Positions 24,659 through 34,827 of a stretch of 64,000 nucleotides of DNA are shown piece by piece. The DNA comes from Streptomyces sp. NBC_00414 (GTDB lineage Bacteria > Actinomycetota > Actinomycetes > Streptomycetales > Streptomycetaceae). Position 1 is the stretch's first letter; every line of letters begins with the position of its first letter. The stretch lies in assembly GCF_036038375.1 (NCBI RefSeq), contig NZ_CP107935.1, positions 4,836,001 through 4,900,000 on the forward strand, written 5' to 3'. The notes under the pieces were generated by a model, which was not told the origin of the DNA, did not search any database, and saw only the letters and a program-made list of their open reading frames with translations. The translations under genes were made by a program, and so were the position numbers.

Positions 24659-26141
24659 GAGCAGCACGGAGAACGCGGACAGCGCGTCCGACACGGACAG
24701 CACACCCCCCGCGCCTTACGCGCCCCCCACGGCCCCGTCACCACGCGCGCCCCGCACCACCGTCAACGGCGGCATATCGTTCTGGTACGCCGAGGACGGC
24801 CTTCCCTTCCCCCGGGAGTCCCTCCCGGGTGACGCGAGCGCCGACGTGGTGATCGTCGGCGGCGGCTACACCGGGCTGTGGACCGCGTACTACCTCAAGA
24901 AGGCCGCGCCCTTCCTGCGGATCACCGTCCTGGAGCAGAAGTTCTGCGGCTACGGCGCCTCCGGCCGCAACGGCGGCTGGCTCTACAACGGCATCGCGGG
25001 CCGCGACCGGTACGTGCGCCTGCACGGCCACGAGGCCGCCGTGCGCCTCCAGGAGGCCATGAACGCCACGGTCGCCGAGGTCGTCAGGGTCGCCGCGGAG
25101 GAGAACATCGAGGCGGACATCCACCAGGGAGGCGTACTCGAAGTCGCGTGCACGCCCGCCCAGATGTCCCGCCTCAAGACCTTCCACGACACGGAACTCT
25201 CGTACGGGGAGGAGGACCGCGAGCTGTACGGCGCGCGCGAGACCGCGGACCGGGTCCGGGTCGCGGACGCCGTCGGTTCCACCTGGACCCCGCACGGCGC
25301 CCGGCTGCACCCGGTCAAGCTGCTCAAGGGCCTCGCGGCGGCCGTGGAGGCACTCGGCGTCACGATCCACGAGTCGACACCCGTCACCGAGATCAGACCG
25401 AAGCGCGCCGTCACCCCGTACGGAACGGTCCGCGCCCCCTACATCCTGCGCTGCACGGAGGGCTTCACGGCCTCCCTCAAGGGCCAGAAGCGCACCTGGC
25501 TCCCCATGAACTCGTCGATGATCGCCACCGAGCCGCTGACGCCCGCCCAGTGGGAGTCGGTCGGCTGGGAGGGCCGGGAGACCCTCGGCGACATGGCCCA
25601 CGCCTACATGTACGCCCAGCGCACCGCCGACGACCGGATCGCGCTCGGTGGCCGTGGAGTTCCGTACCGTTACGGTTCCCGTACGGACAACGACGGCCGT
25701 ACGCAGGCGTCGACGGTCGAGGCGCTGCGCGAACTTCTCGTCCGCCTCTTCCCCCAGCTCTCGGGCATCGCCGTGGCGCACGCCTGGTCGGGTGTGCTCG
25801 GCGTACCGCGCGACTGGTGCGCGTCGGTCACCCTCGACCGCTCCACGGGCCTCGGCTGGGCGGGCGGCTACGTGGGCTCCGGAGTGGCCACGGCCAATCT
25901 CGCCGCCCGCACGCTCCGGGACCTGGTCCAGCGGGACTCGGGTCAGTCGGGCGCCACCGACCTCACCACACTCCCCTGGGTCGAACACAAGGTCCGCAAG
26001 TGGGAACCCGAACCTTTCCGCTGGCTCGGGGTACACGGCATGTACGCGACGTATCGAGCCGCCGACCGCCGCGAAGTCACCACCCATGCCGCACAGTCGT
26101 CCCGGATCGCGCGTATCGCCGACCGGGTCGCGGGCCGCTGA
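24657..26141 (+). CDS. FAD-dependent amino acid/amine oxidase (DAO family)
   Basis: Flavoenzyme of 494 residues. After a Pro/Ser-rich N-terminal tail of about 50 residues comes the FAD fold ADVVIVGGGYTGLWTAYYL (residues about 62-80) and the DAO-family loop YGASGRNGGW; the C-terminal LGWAGGYVGSGVATANLAAR binds the flavin. Related to gamma-glutamylputrescine and glycine oxidases; substrate unknown. The ATG at 24657 seems leaderless, with TAACGT centred about 10 bases upstream as a possible -10 box. The next gene follows after 16 bp. Confidence 0.85.
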   Translation: MSSTENADSASDTDSTPPAPYAPPTAPSPRAPRTTVNGGISFWYAEDGLPFPRESLPGDASADVVIVGGGYTGLWTAYYLKKAAPFLRITVLEQKFCGYGASGRNGGWLYNGIAGRDRYVRLHGHEAAVRLQEAMNATVAEVVRVAAEENIEADIHQGGVLEVACTPAQMSRLKTFHDTELSYGEEDRELYGARETADRVRVADAVGSTWTPHGARLHPVKLLKGLAAAVEALGVTIHESTPVTEIRPKRAVTPYGTVRAPYILRCTEGFTASLKGQKRTWLPMNSSMIATEPLTPAQWESVGWEGRETLGDMAHAYMYAQRTADDRIALGGRGVPYRYGSRTDNDGRTQASTVEALRELLVRLFPQLSGIAVAHAWSGVLGVPRDWCASVTLDRSTGLGWAGGYVGSGVATANLAARTLRDLVQRDSGQSGATDLTTLPWVEHKVRKWEPEPFRWLGVHGMYATYRAADRREVTTHAAQSSRIARIADRVAGR

Positions 26142-26157
26142 GAGACAGGGGAACCCC

Positions 26158-26886
26158 ATGAGCACCGCAGTCATGGACACCGTCCGCTACTCGTCCGACG
26201 GTCAGCTCCTCGACATCCATCGCGCCGCCGCCCCGGACGCCCCGACGGTCCTGCTCTGGCACGGCCGCGGCCCCGCCGAACGGGACGTCCTGGGCGCGCT
26301 GGCGGCGGAGGTCGCCCGCCTCGGCGCCACCGTGATAGTCCCCGACTGGCACCCGGACGCCCCCGACGGCGGCCGTCCCCAGCTCGCCGCGTCGCTCCGC
26401 TTCACCTGGGACTTCGTACGCGACCCGGCGGAGGTCGTCCTCGTCGGCTGGTCCCTGGGCGGGCGCGCCGCGATGGCCACGGCCCTGCGGCCGGACCCGC
26501 CGGAGGGCTGGCGCCCGGCCGCCGTGGTCGGCATCTCGGCCCGCTACAACCAGCCCGAACCCCTCCTCGGCCTGCCCTCCCCCATGGCCGTCTGCGCCTC
26601 CGCGCCGCCCCTCCCCATCCACCTGGTGCACGGCAGGGAGGACACGGTGTGCGACTTCGCCAACGCGGGCGAGTTCCAGTCGGTCCTGGCCGCCTGCGGC
26701 CGCCAGGCCCCGCTCACGGAACTCACCACGGACCACCCGGGCGCGGTCATGGCCGAGTACTCCCCGGAATGGGGCCGCTGCCGCCCGGCCCACTCGGGCT
26801 CGGCCCACCGGGAGGGCCTGCGCACGGCCCGGGTCATCGCCCGGGCGGCCGGCCTCCCCACGCAGAAGGTCCGGGCCACCGAGTGA
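26158..26886 (+). CDS. Alpha/beta-hydrolase family protein
   Basis: Serine hydrolase fold of 242 residues. The nucleophile elbow is VLVGWSLGGRAAM, the oxyanion segment VLLWHGRGPAERDV near the N-terminus, the acid residue is likely in LVHGREDTVCDF and the histidine in TTDHPGAVM. It lacks a signal peptide. The ATG at 26158 has AGGGGA before it, 16 bp after the DAO-type gene, so the two are probably cotranscribed. Substrate unknown. Confidence 0.83.
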   Translation: MSTAVMDTVRYSSDGQLLDIHRAAAPDAPTVLLWHGRGPAERDVLGALAAEVARLGATVIVPDWHPDAPDGGRPQLAASLRFTWDFVRDPAEVVLVGWSLGGRAAMATALRPDPPEGWRPAAVVGISARYNQPEPLLGLPSPMAVCASAPPLPIHLVHGREDTVCDFANAGEFQSVLAACGRQAPLTELTTDHPGAVMAEYSPEWGRCRPAHSGSAHREGLRTARVIARAAGLPTQKVRATE

Positions 26887-26913
26887 CCCGGACCTCCCGG
26901 CACGACATCAAGA

Positions 26914-26987
26914 GCCCCCTGTCGGATTCGAACCGACGACCTACGCATTACAAGTGCGTTGCTCTGGCCGGACTGAGCTAAGGAGGC
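26914..26987 (-). tRNA. tRNA-Thr (anticodon TGT)
   Basis: A full cloverleaf of 74 nt is readable on the minus strand: acceptor arms GCCTCCT and AGGGGGC, D-arm GCTC...GAGC, anticodon loop CTTGTAA with anticodon TGT, and T-arm GTCGG-TTCGAAT-CCGAC. CCA is not encoded. Confidence 0.96.
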
Positions 26988-27144
26988 CTGCACGCGGGCG
27001 TGCCTGTGCGTACACGCAGGCACGCCCGAAGCAGTGTACCCACGTCACAGCGGGGCCCCGTCGAAAATTATCTCGAACTTCATTACCCACCGAGTACTGA
27101 CAGAACGTGTGAACGCGGGGTAGCGTCCTGAACCAGTCCGCTCG

Positions 27145-27160
27145 TGTGGACTACACCACT
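27145..27160. promoter_or_regulatory. dre-like DasR site upstream of msiK
   Basis: TGTGGACTACACCACT agrees with the dre consensus in about 13 of 16 positions, 80 bases before the msiK ATG. An adjacent inverted repeat CTACGGA-TCGT-TCCGTAG (27159-27176) overlaps its edge and may be a second operator. Confidence 0.65.
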
Positions 27161-27239
27161 ACGGATCGTTCCGTAGCGGTACACCACCTTTACAACGGAT
27201 CGTCCGGCACGTTCCTGCCGGTGAAGGGGGCCCCTCACC

Positions 27240-28376
<1,137 letters not shown>

Positions 28377-28430
28377 TCGCGCAACCGCACCGACCGGCCG
28401 GGAGGATCCCGGAGAATTCACCCAGGTTGA

Positions 28431-28470
28431 CGAAGAAGGCCCCGCAGTCCGCTGCGGGGCCTTCTTCGTT
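28431..28470 (+). terminator. Rho-independent terminator after msiK
   Basis: Perfect 16-bp arms CGAAGAAGGCCCCGCA and TGCGGGGCCTTCTTCG with a 6-base loop, followed by TT, 55 bases past the stop. Confidence 0.92.
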
Positions 28471-28605
28471 GTCGACAAATACCCCGGCAGACCGGTCATT
28501 TCGACATCTGTTCGTCAACATCAAACTCGAAAACGGGCGTTCACCCGTCCCCCGAACTGATTACTAAATGTCGCCAAATCATTACCCCGCGCTACCCTCA
28601 CTCGC

Positions 28606-29088
28606 GTGAAGCACTCCACTAACCACTCGACGCGACACGGCCGCGGCCCCTCCGGCCGACCGACTCGACACGGCCGCGGTCCGGCCCGCCGGATCGGCCG
28701 TACTCTCGCCCTCGTTCTGCCCGTCGTCCTGGTGCTCTCCGGGACGCTCGCGGTCACCCGGGTCAACTGGTCGGGGAACGAATCCTCGACGTCGGCCCTC
28801 GCCGCATCCGCCGAGGACGTCTCCCGGCGCGCACCGTCCCGCGCTCCGCACGACGTGCTGCGCGACAAGCTTCTCCTGGAGCTCCAGGAGAAGAACCCGG
28901 GGGTCGCCCTCACCCATCTCCAGGAGGCTGTGAACGGCCGTCCGTCCCTCGGCAGGCACTGTGCCTCCATCGCCCGTGCGCTGGGCCGCGCGGCGGTGCG
29001 TGCGTACGGCCCGGTCCGCGCCCAGTCGTTCGCCCGCCCGGTCTGCGACACGTCCTTCGCCACGGGCGTGGCAGCCCAGCACGCCTGA
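28606..29088 (+). CDS. Hypothetical membrane-anchored or secreted protein (160 aa)
   Basis: Not a recognised family. A strongly basic N-terminus (residues 1-30, Arg/His-rich) is followed by one hydrophobic helix (TLALVLPVVLVLSGTLAV, about 33-50), so the rest should lie outside the membrane. The C-terminal part has two cysteines in GRHCASIARALGRAAV and RPVCDTSF that could form a disulfide. GTG 28606 opens the frame. It stands alone. Confidence 0.7.
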   Translation: MKHSTNHSTRHGRGPSGRPTRHGRGPARRIGRTLALVLPVVLVLSGTLAVTRVNWSGNESSTSALAASAEDVSRRAPSRAPHDVLRDKLLLELQEKNPGVALTHLQEAVNGRPSLGRHCASIARALGRAAVRAYGPVRAQSFARPVCDTSFATGVAAQHA

Positions 29089-29143
29089 GCCGGCAGGGGG
29101 CACGTACCCGTTGGGGGCGCCGGGCCGCACCCCGGCCCCGCAA

Positions 29144-29210
29144 GGGGCGCGGGGCTGTGACACGTGCGGCTCCGCCGCAGGGGCGCGACCAGCCCTCACG
29201 GACCCGCGGC
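29144..29210. repeat. Dispersed GC-rich repeat, family B, copy 2
   Basis: Begins GGGGCGCGGGGCTGTGACAC, contains TGCGGCTCCGCCGCAGGGG, and ends in GCGCGACCAGCCCTCACGG plus CCCGCGG. The end is the reverse complement of the GCTGCGGG...GGGGGCTGGTCGCGC module of family A, so the two families share a part. Confidence 0.82.
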
Positions 29211-29277
29211 CATCCACCCGCTCAGCCAGTCCCACACCCACCCGCAAAACCCGCGGGGCGCCACGTAAAGTTCGGGC

Positions 29278-30009
29278 ATGACCGATCCGAACGCAGCGTC
29301 GCGCCCCGTTCAAGCCGTCGTCCTGGCCGGCGGCCAGGGCTCAAGGCTGCGTCCCTACACCGACGACCGTCCGAAGCCGATGGTCGAGATCCCCGGCACC
29401 GGGACTCCGATCATCGGCCATCAGCTGACCTGGCTCGCCGAGGAGGGCGTCACCGACGTCGTCGTCTCCTGCGGTCATCTCGCCGAAGTCCTCCAGGAGT
29501 GGCTGGAGTCGGCGGATCTGCCCGTCTCCGTGACCACCGTGGTCGAGTCGGAGCCCCTGGGCCGCGGCGGCGGTCTCAAGTACGCCGCCAAGCACCTGCC
29601 CCACCCGGACCGCCCCTGGTACGCGACGAACGGTGACATCTGGACCCGTTTCTCGCTGCGCGACATGGCGGACTTCCACACCGAGCGCGACGCGGTGGCG
29701 ACCCTCGCGCTGGCCCGCCCCCGTCTCCCGTGGGGCGCCGTGCAGACCGACGACTTCGGTCACATCACGGACTTCATCGAGGCCCCGCCGACCGCGCACG
29801 GCATCAACGCGGGTGTGTACGTGTTCTCCCCCGAGTTCGCCGAGCTGCTGCCCGCGCTCGGTGACCACGAGCGCTCCACGTTCCCGCGGCTGGCCCGCGA
29901 GCGCCGGCTGGCCGGCTATCCGATCCCGCAGGGCGCCTACTGGCGCGCCATCGACACCGCGAAGGACCTCACGGAGGCGGCCAAGGAGCTGGCGGCGCTG
30001 GGCCGTTGA
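29278..30009 (+). CDS. Sugar-phosphate nucleotidyltransferase
   Basis: GT-A-like nucleotidyltransferase of 243 residues that would couple a sugar phosphate to an NTP. Signature VVLAGGQGSRLRPYTDDRP (residues about 14-32), lysine motif PKPMVEI, metal motif NGDIW and product-site GAYWRAIDT. There is no C-terminal left-handed helix domain, so it resembles mannose-1-phosphate guanylyltransferase-like proteins more than GlmU. Substrate unknown. It ends in a terminator shared with the DoxX gene. Confidence 0.87.
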   Translation: MTDPNAASRPVQAVVLAGGQGSRLRPYTDDRPKPMVEIPGTGTPIIGHQLTWLAEEGVTDVVVSCGHLAEVLQEWLESADLPVSVTTVVESEPLGRGGGLKYAAKHLPHPDRPWYATNGDIWTRFSLRDMADFHTERDAVATLALARPRLPWGAVQTDDFGHITDFIEAPPTAHGINAGVYVFSPEFAELLPALGDHERSTFPRLARERRLAGYPIPQGAYWRAIDTAKDLTEAAKELAALGR

Positions 30010-30065
30010 GCGCCTTCTGAAACACCCAGCCGGCCCGCGGAGACAAGCGAAACGACCGGCCCGTA

Positions 30066-30108
30066 CGCCGATGGGCCCCGCACCGGTCAGGTGCGGGGCC
30101 CATCGGCG
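30066..30108. terminator. Bidirectional terminator between convergent genes
   Basis: Perfect 19-bp stem, CGCCGATGGGCCCCGCACC and its complement, with a 5-base loop. It ends both the nucleotidyltransferase gene and the DoxX gene. Confidence 0.92.
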
Positions 30109-30121
30109 TCGTACGGGCTTC

Positions 30122-31795
30122 TCAGCCGAGCAGACCGCCCACCAGCTTGGAGTTGCCGCCGGAGCCGCTGGAGCCGCCTGAGCCGCTCCCGCCGCCCGTG
30201 CCGCCTCCGGAGCCGGTGCCACCGCCCGAGCCCGTGCCGCCGCCCGTGGCGGTACCGCCGCCGCCCGAGGAGGACGGTCCCGCGGTGGTCGCGGGCGCCT
30301 GCGGGGGCGCCGACTGCTGCGGCGGGGCCTGGCCCGAGCCCTGTGTCTGGCTGGGCTGGCCCGCGGTGGCGCCGGCCGTCTCACGGGCCGTCGCGCCGGG
30401 CGAGGTCGCGGCGCCCGACGGGCTGGCCGAGGTCGCGCCGCGCGTGGGCGAGTCGGCCGACGCCGACGGGCTCTGGCGGTCGCGGCGCGCGCCGGGCTCC
30501 TCCGGGAGCGCGGAGCCGGGCAGTTCGTTGCGCGGTGCCTCGCCCGGACCGGGCACGACCACGCGGTCGGAGTCGCGGACGGCGCCGCCGAGCATCGAGC
30601 CGATGAGCAGCGTGAGTCCGACGACGATGGCCGTGACGAGCGCGCCGCGCCGCAGTACGCGGCGGCGCAGTTCCCAGATCTCGGCGCGCGGCCCGAGGGT
30701 GCGCCAGGCCTCGCCCGCGAGGCGGCCGTCGATGGAGTAGACCGGGGCGCCCGCGATGATCAGCGGCGACCAGGCGGCCAGGTAGATGATGTCGGGCGCG
30801 TCGTAGGCGGGGACGGACTTCCAGCTGACGGTGAGCAGCAGCGCCGCCGACAGCAGTGCGCCGACGACCGCCGCGACCCGCTGCCACAGACCGAGGACGG
30901 TGAGGACGCCGACGATCACCTGGAAGAAGGCGATGAGGAGTCCGGCGCCGACGGGGTGCTGGAGTGCGAACTCGCGCAGTGGCTCGGCGAGTTCCCAGGG
31001 GTGCAGCGAGTTGAGCCACTTGACCATGGAGCCGCGCTTGCCGCCGTCGAAGTAGACGGGGTCGCAGAGCTTGCCCATGCCTGCGTAGATGGAGATGAAG
31101 CCGAGGAAGACGCGCATGGGGAGCAGGACGACGCCGAGGTTCATCCGGCGGCCGGGGTAGTACCCGTGCCGGACGGGGGCGGCTCCGTGCCGCTTGAGCG
31201 CCCCGTCGTCCTCGTCCCGGTAGTCGTCGTCCTCGTAGGAGTCGTCCTCGAAGTCGCCCTCCGCGTACGGGGGTTCGTCGAGCTCCTCGTAGGCGCTGCC
31301 CGCGCTGCGCATCTGCTGCGGCAGGAGGCGTTCGGGGCCGCGGACGGTCGGGGTCTCGACGGTGGCGTCGACGTCGAACCCGGAGGGTCCTTCGCCTTCG
31401 ACACGCGGGATGACCTGGGTCGCGCCGCCTTCGCCCGCCGGCGCCTCGGCGCCGTGGCGCAGGCTCGTGCTCCGCACGGCCTGCAACAGCCGGGTGGCGC
31501 CCGTGTCGTCGGGGGCGGACTTCCCGCTCCAGACGACGGGCGCGCGGCGGCGGGTGCCTGCGGCGGTGCCGACTACGGGGACGCGCGCGGTGTCGCCGCC
31601 GGAGCTCAAGTTCCGCGCGGCACGCGGGGACTGGGCCCGCGGCGCGGTGTTCAGCTGCACGCGGAAGCTCGCATGATTGACGATGACCTGCGCCGGATCG
31701 CTCGGCACCTTCACCATGCTCAGCGCGGGAGCGTCGTCGAATCCCAACGAGCTGTCCCCCGTGGGTGTGCGGGGTGTTCTGGTGTCCACACTCAT
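30122..31795 (-). CDS. DoxX-family membrane protein with long acidic and Gly-rich tails
   Basis: Of 557 residues, about 1-215 are hydrophilic and include an extremely acidic stretch (YAEGDFEDDSYEDDDYRDED), about 220-345 form the four-helix DoxX/SURF4-like domain (MRVFLGFISIYAGMGKLCDP, GAGLLIAFFQVIVGVLTVLG and two more), and a further helix is near 385-405. The last 120 residues are Ser/Thr/Pro then Gly repeats (GGGTGSGGGTGSGGG), likely extracellular. DoxX proteins are linked to oxidative-stress and membrane redox complexes; this one's role is unknown. Confidence 0.85.
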   Translation of the reverse strand: MSVDTRTPRTPTGDSSLGFDDAPALSMVKVPSDPAQVIVNHASFRVQLNTAPRAQSPRAARNLSSGGDTARVPVVGTAAGTRRRAPVVWSGKSAPDDTGATRLLQAVRSTSLRHGAEAPAGEGGATQVIPRVEGEGPSGFDVDATVETPTVRGPERLLPQQMRSAGSAYEELDEPPYAEGDFEDDSYEDDDYRDEDDGALKRHGAAPVRHGYYPGRRMNLGVVLLPMRVFLGFISIYAGMGKLCDPVYFDGGKRGSMVKWLNSLHPWELAEPLREFALQHPVGAGLLIAFFQVIVGVLTVLGLWQRVAAVVGALLSAALLLTVSWKSVPAYDAPDIIYLAAWSPLIIAGAPVYSIDGRLAGEAWRTLGPRAEIWELRRRVLRRGALVTAIVVGLTLLIGSMLGGAVRDSDRVVVPGPGEAPRNELPGSALPEEPGARRDRQSPSASADSPTRGATSASPSGAATSPGATARETAGATAGQPSQTQGSGQAPPQQSAPPQAPATTAGPSSSGGGGTATGGGTGSGGGTGSGGGTGGGSGSGGSSGSGGNSKLVGGLLG

Positions 31796-31880
31796 CTAAC
31801 CGAGTGACGTGTGTTTAGGACACTGCTTTGACCGGCCGGATCTGTCCGGACTCCGTCAAGATCAACCCAGCCCCCGTCAG

Positions 31881-31946
31881 GCCGCGGGGCTGTGACACAT
31901 GCGGCTCCGCCGCGGGTGCGCGACCAGCCCCCACACACCCGCGGCC
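31881..31946. repeat. Dispersed GC-rich repeat, family B, copy 3
   Basis: Contains GGGGCTGTGACACATGCGGC, TCCGCCGCGGG and GCGCGACCAGCCCCCACAC. It is framed by a 12-bp inverted repeat (TCAGGCCGCGGG at 31877-31888 and CCCGCGGCCTGA at 31938-31949) and lies just past the rlmB stop, so it may also end transcription. Confidence 0.82.
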
Positions 31947-31977
31947 TGACGACCGCCCGGGGGCAGCCGAGCCCCGA

Positions 31978-32922
31978 CTAACCCCGCTTGCGCGAAGCCT
32001 CGTACAGCACAACTCCCGCCGCCACACCCGCGTTCAGCGACTCGGTCCCACCCGGCATGGGAATCCGGACCCGGAAGTCACAGGTCTCCCCGACGAGTCG
32101 GGAGAGCCCCTTCCCCTCGCTGCCGACGACGATGACGACGGGCCCGCCGAGGGCCTCCAGGTCACCGACCGTGGCCTCGCCGTCCGCGGCGAGCCCGACC
32201 ACGATGATCCCGGCCTTCTTGTACGCCTCCAGGGCCCGCGTCAGGTTCGACGCGCGGGCGACGGGCGTACGGGCCGCGGCACCGGCGGACGTCTTCCACG
32301 CACCGGCGGTCATGCCGGCCGCGCGGCGCTCGGGCACGACCACGCCGTGACCGCCGAAGGCGGAGACGGAGCGGACGACGGCACCGAGGTTGCGCGGGTC
32401 CGTCACCCCGTCGAGGGCGACGATCAGCGGGTCCACGCCCGCGTCGTACGCGGCGGCCGCGAGGTCCTCCGGGTGCGCGTACTCGTACGGCGGGACCTGG
32501 AGGACGAGACCCTGGTGGTTGAGCCCGTTGGTCATGCGGTCCAGCTCGGGGCGCGGGGCCTCCATGAGGTGGATGCCGCCGCGCTCCGCGGCGAGCTGGA
32601 GCGCCTCGCGCACCCGCTCGTCGTTGTCGATGAACTGCTGGACGTACAGCATCGTCGCGGGGACGCCCTCGCGCAGCGCCTCGACGACGGAGTTGCGCCC
32701 GACGACCATCTCGGACGTGCCCTTGCCGCCCCGGCCGCCGCGCGGCGAGGGCTTGCGCACGAGCTGCTTGGCCTTGGCGCCGGCGATGCGGTTCTTCTTG
32801 TGTCCCTTGCGCGCCTCGGCGGGCGGGGTGGGGCCCTTGCCTTCGAGGCCCCGGCGTCGCTGGCCGCCACTGCCGACCTGCGCGCCCTTCTTGCCGGACA
32901 TGCGGCGGTTGTTAGCGGCCAT
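31978..32922 (-). CDS. rlmB: 23S rRNA 2'-O-ribose methyltransferase, SpoU family
   Basis: TrmH/RlmB-type SPOUT methyltransferase of 314 residues. The first 70 are a basic tail (RRRGLEGKGPTPPAEARKG) typical of actinobacterial members; then a substrate-binding domain (VVGRNSVVEALREGVP) and the knotted SAM domain with motifs DGVTDPRNLGAVVRS, IVVGSEGKGLSRL and IPMPGGTESLNAGVAAGVVL. By homology it methylates G2251 of 23S rRNA. It follows cysS in the same direction, the usual actinobacterial order. Confidence 0.93.
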   Translation of the reverse strand: MAANNRRMSGKKGAQVGSGGQRRRGLEGKGPTPPAEARKGHKKNRIAGAKAKQLVRKPSPRGGRGGKGTSEMVVGRNSVVEALREGVPATMLYVQQFIDNDERVREALQLAAERGGIHLMEAPRPELDRMTNGLNHQGLVLQVPPYEYAHPEDLAAAAYDAGVDPLIVALDGVTDPRNLGAVVRSVSAFGGHGVVVPERRAAGMTAGAWKTSAGAAARTPVARASNLTRALEAYKKAGIIVVGLAADGEATVGDLEALGGPVVIVVGSEGKGLSRLVGETCDFRVRIPMPGGTESLNAGVAAGVVLYEASRKRG

Positions 32923-33076
32923 GACCTACCTGTCTGTGTGAACGCGTACGGGTGTACGACTGTGGTCTACGGGCGTACATCTCCGCTGTGCGGGCGAGAA
33001 CCACGCCTGCGAAATGACGTACGTACATGAAGTGTGCCGCCCGGACACCCGGACGGCACAATCGATCAAGAAATGG

Positions 33077-34480
33077 TCAGCGCGGGCCGAGGGTCCAGCG
33101 CGGTCCCTGGGGACCGTCCTCGATGACGAGCCCGGACTGGTTGAGCTGGTCCCGGATGGCGTCGGCGGTGGCCCAGTCCTTGCGGACACGGGCGGACTCG
33201 CGCTGCTGCAGCACCAGCCGTACGAGCGTGTCGACGACTCCGTGGAGGTCCTCGCCGCGGTCGCTCTCGCCCGCCCAGTGCGGGTCGAGCGGGTCGAGGC
33301 CGAGGACCGCGAGCATGGCCCTGACCTCGGCGAGCCGGGCGACGGCCGCCTCCTTGTCGTCGGCGGCCAGCGCGGAGTTCCCTTGGCGGACCGTGGTGTG
33401 CACGACGGCGAGGGCCTGCGGGACACCCAGGTCGTCGTCCATCGCCTCGGCGAACGCCGGCGGCACCTCGGCCGCGGGCTCGACCGGCCCCCCGGCCTTC
33501 TCCACCACGCGCTGCACGAAGCCCTCGATCCGCGCGAACGCCGACTCGGCCTCGCGCAGTGCCTCTTCGCTGTACTCGATGGTGGAGCGGTAGTGCGGGG
33601 TGCCCAGGTAGTAACGGAGCACGATGGGCCGCCACGCCTTGACCATCTCGCTCACGAGCACGCTGTTGCCGAGCGACTTCGACATCTTCTCGCCGCTCAT
33701 GGTCACCCATGAGTTGTGCACCCAGTAGTGCGCGAACTCGTCGCCGAAGCCGACGGCCTGGGCGATCTCGTTCTCGTGGTGCGGGAAGATCAGGTCGATG
33801 CCGCCGCCGTGGATGTCGAAGGCGGAGCCCAGGTACTTGTGCGCCATGGCACTGCACTCCAGGTGCCAGCCGGGCCGGCCGCGCCCCCAGGGCGTCTCCC
33901 AGGACGGCTCGCCGGGCTTGACGGCCTTCCACATGGCGAAGTCCCGCGGGTCCCGCTTGCCGGTCTCGCCGTCCTCGGCGGGCTGGCGCAGCTCGTCCAG
34001 GTCCTGGTTGGACAGGGAGAGGTAGCCGGGCAGGGACCGTACGTCGAAGTAGACGTTGCCGTCGGCCTCGTACGCGTGACCACGCTCGATGAGCCCGCGC
34101 ATCATCTCGACCATCTCGGTGATGTGGCCGGTGGCGCGCGGCTCGTACGTGGGCGGGAGGCAGCCGAGCGCCGTGTAGCCGTCGTTGAACGCGCGCTCGT
34201 TCTCGTAGCCGATCGACCACCAGGGCCTGTCCTGCTCCGCCGACTTCCTGATGATCTTGTCGTCGATGTCCGTCACGTTGCGGACGAACGTGACGTCGTA
34301 GCCGCGGTACTCGAACCAGCGGCGCATGATGTCGAAGTTGAGCCCTGACCGGATGTGGCCGATGTGCGGGGCCGCCTGCACCGTGGCGCCACACAGGTAG
34401 ATCGAGACACAACCCGGCGTGATCGGGGTGAAATCGCGAATCTGCCGGGCGCTGGTGTCGTACAGGCGAATAGTCACCAC
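33077..34480 (-). CDS. cysS: Cysteinyl-tRNA synthetase
   Basis: Class I aminoacyl-tRNA synthetase of 467 residues. The HIGH motif is PHIGHIRSG, the zinc ligands include the cysteine of YLCGATVQ, and the KMSKS loop is GEKMSKSLGNSV; the FPHHENEIAQA motif is diagnostic. GTG at 34480 or the adjacent GTG at 34477 could start it. The gene lies in the conserved ispD-ispF-cysS-rlmB order, 346 bp after ispF. Confidence 0.97.
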   Translation of the reverse strand: MVTIRLYDTSARQIRDFTPITPGCVSIYLCGATVQAAPHIGHIRSGLNFDIMRRWFEYRGYDVTFVRNVTDIDDKIIRKSAEQDRPWWSIGYENERAFNDGYTALGCLPPTYEPRATGHITEMVEMMRGLIERGHAYEADGNVYFDVRSLPGYLSLSNQDLDELRQPAEDGETGKRDPRDFAMWKAVKPGEPSWETPWGRGRPGWHLECSAMAHKYLGSAFDIHGGGIDLIFPHHENEIAQAVGFGDEFAHYWVHNSWVTMSGEKMSKSLGNSVLVSEMVKAWRPIVLRYYLGTPHYRSTIEYSEEALREAESAFARIEGFVQRVVEKAGGPVEPAAEVPPAFAEAMDDDLGVPQALAVVHTTVRQGNSALAADDKEAAVARLAEVRAMLAVLGLDPLDPHWAGESDRGEDLHGVVDTLVRLVLQQRESARVRKDWATADAIRDQLNQSGLVIEDGPQGPRWTLGPR

Positions 34481-34645
34481 ACCAGGGTAGTGCGCGGTGA
34501 CCCGTGCCCCGCGACCCTTGTCCCGTATGGGACACGTATTCGTGACATCTGTGCCCCACCGGTGACGCGAACCGGCTTTTCCCTCGCCCCCGCCGCCCCT
34601 ACCCGTCCCGCAGCTGCCTCGGGGGCTCCGCCCCCGAACCCCCGG

Positions 34646-34735
34646 TCCTCAAACGCCGGACGGGCTGAGAGACAGCCGGACCGGCGGACATCTCCAGCCC
34701 GTCCGCGAATCTTCAGCCCGTCCGGCGTTTGAGGA
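34646..34735. repeat. Dispersed repeat, family C, inverted pair
   Basis: Perfect 23-bp inverted repeat: 34646-34668 (TCCTCAAACGCCGGACGGGC+TGA) and 34713-34735, with 44 bases between. It is flanked on both sides by short G/C-rich tags (GGGGCTCCGCCCCCGA at 34622 and CGAGGGGCGCAGCCCC at 34761). It lies between ispF and cysS. Confidence 0.85.
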
Positions 34736-34827
34736 CGAGCGCGTCAGCGCGATACGGGGGCGAGGGGCGCAGCCCCATGCAGTGACGATGGGGGAGGGTA
34801 AGGGCGGCGGGGGCGAGAAACCCCCCG

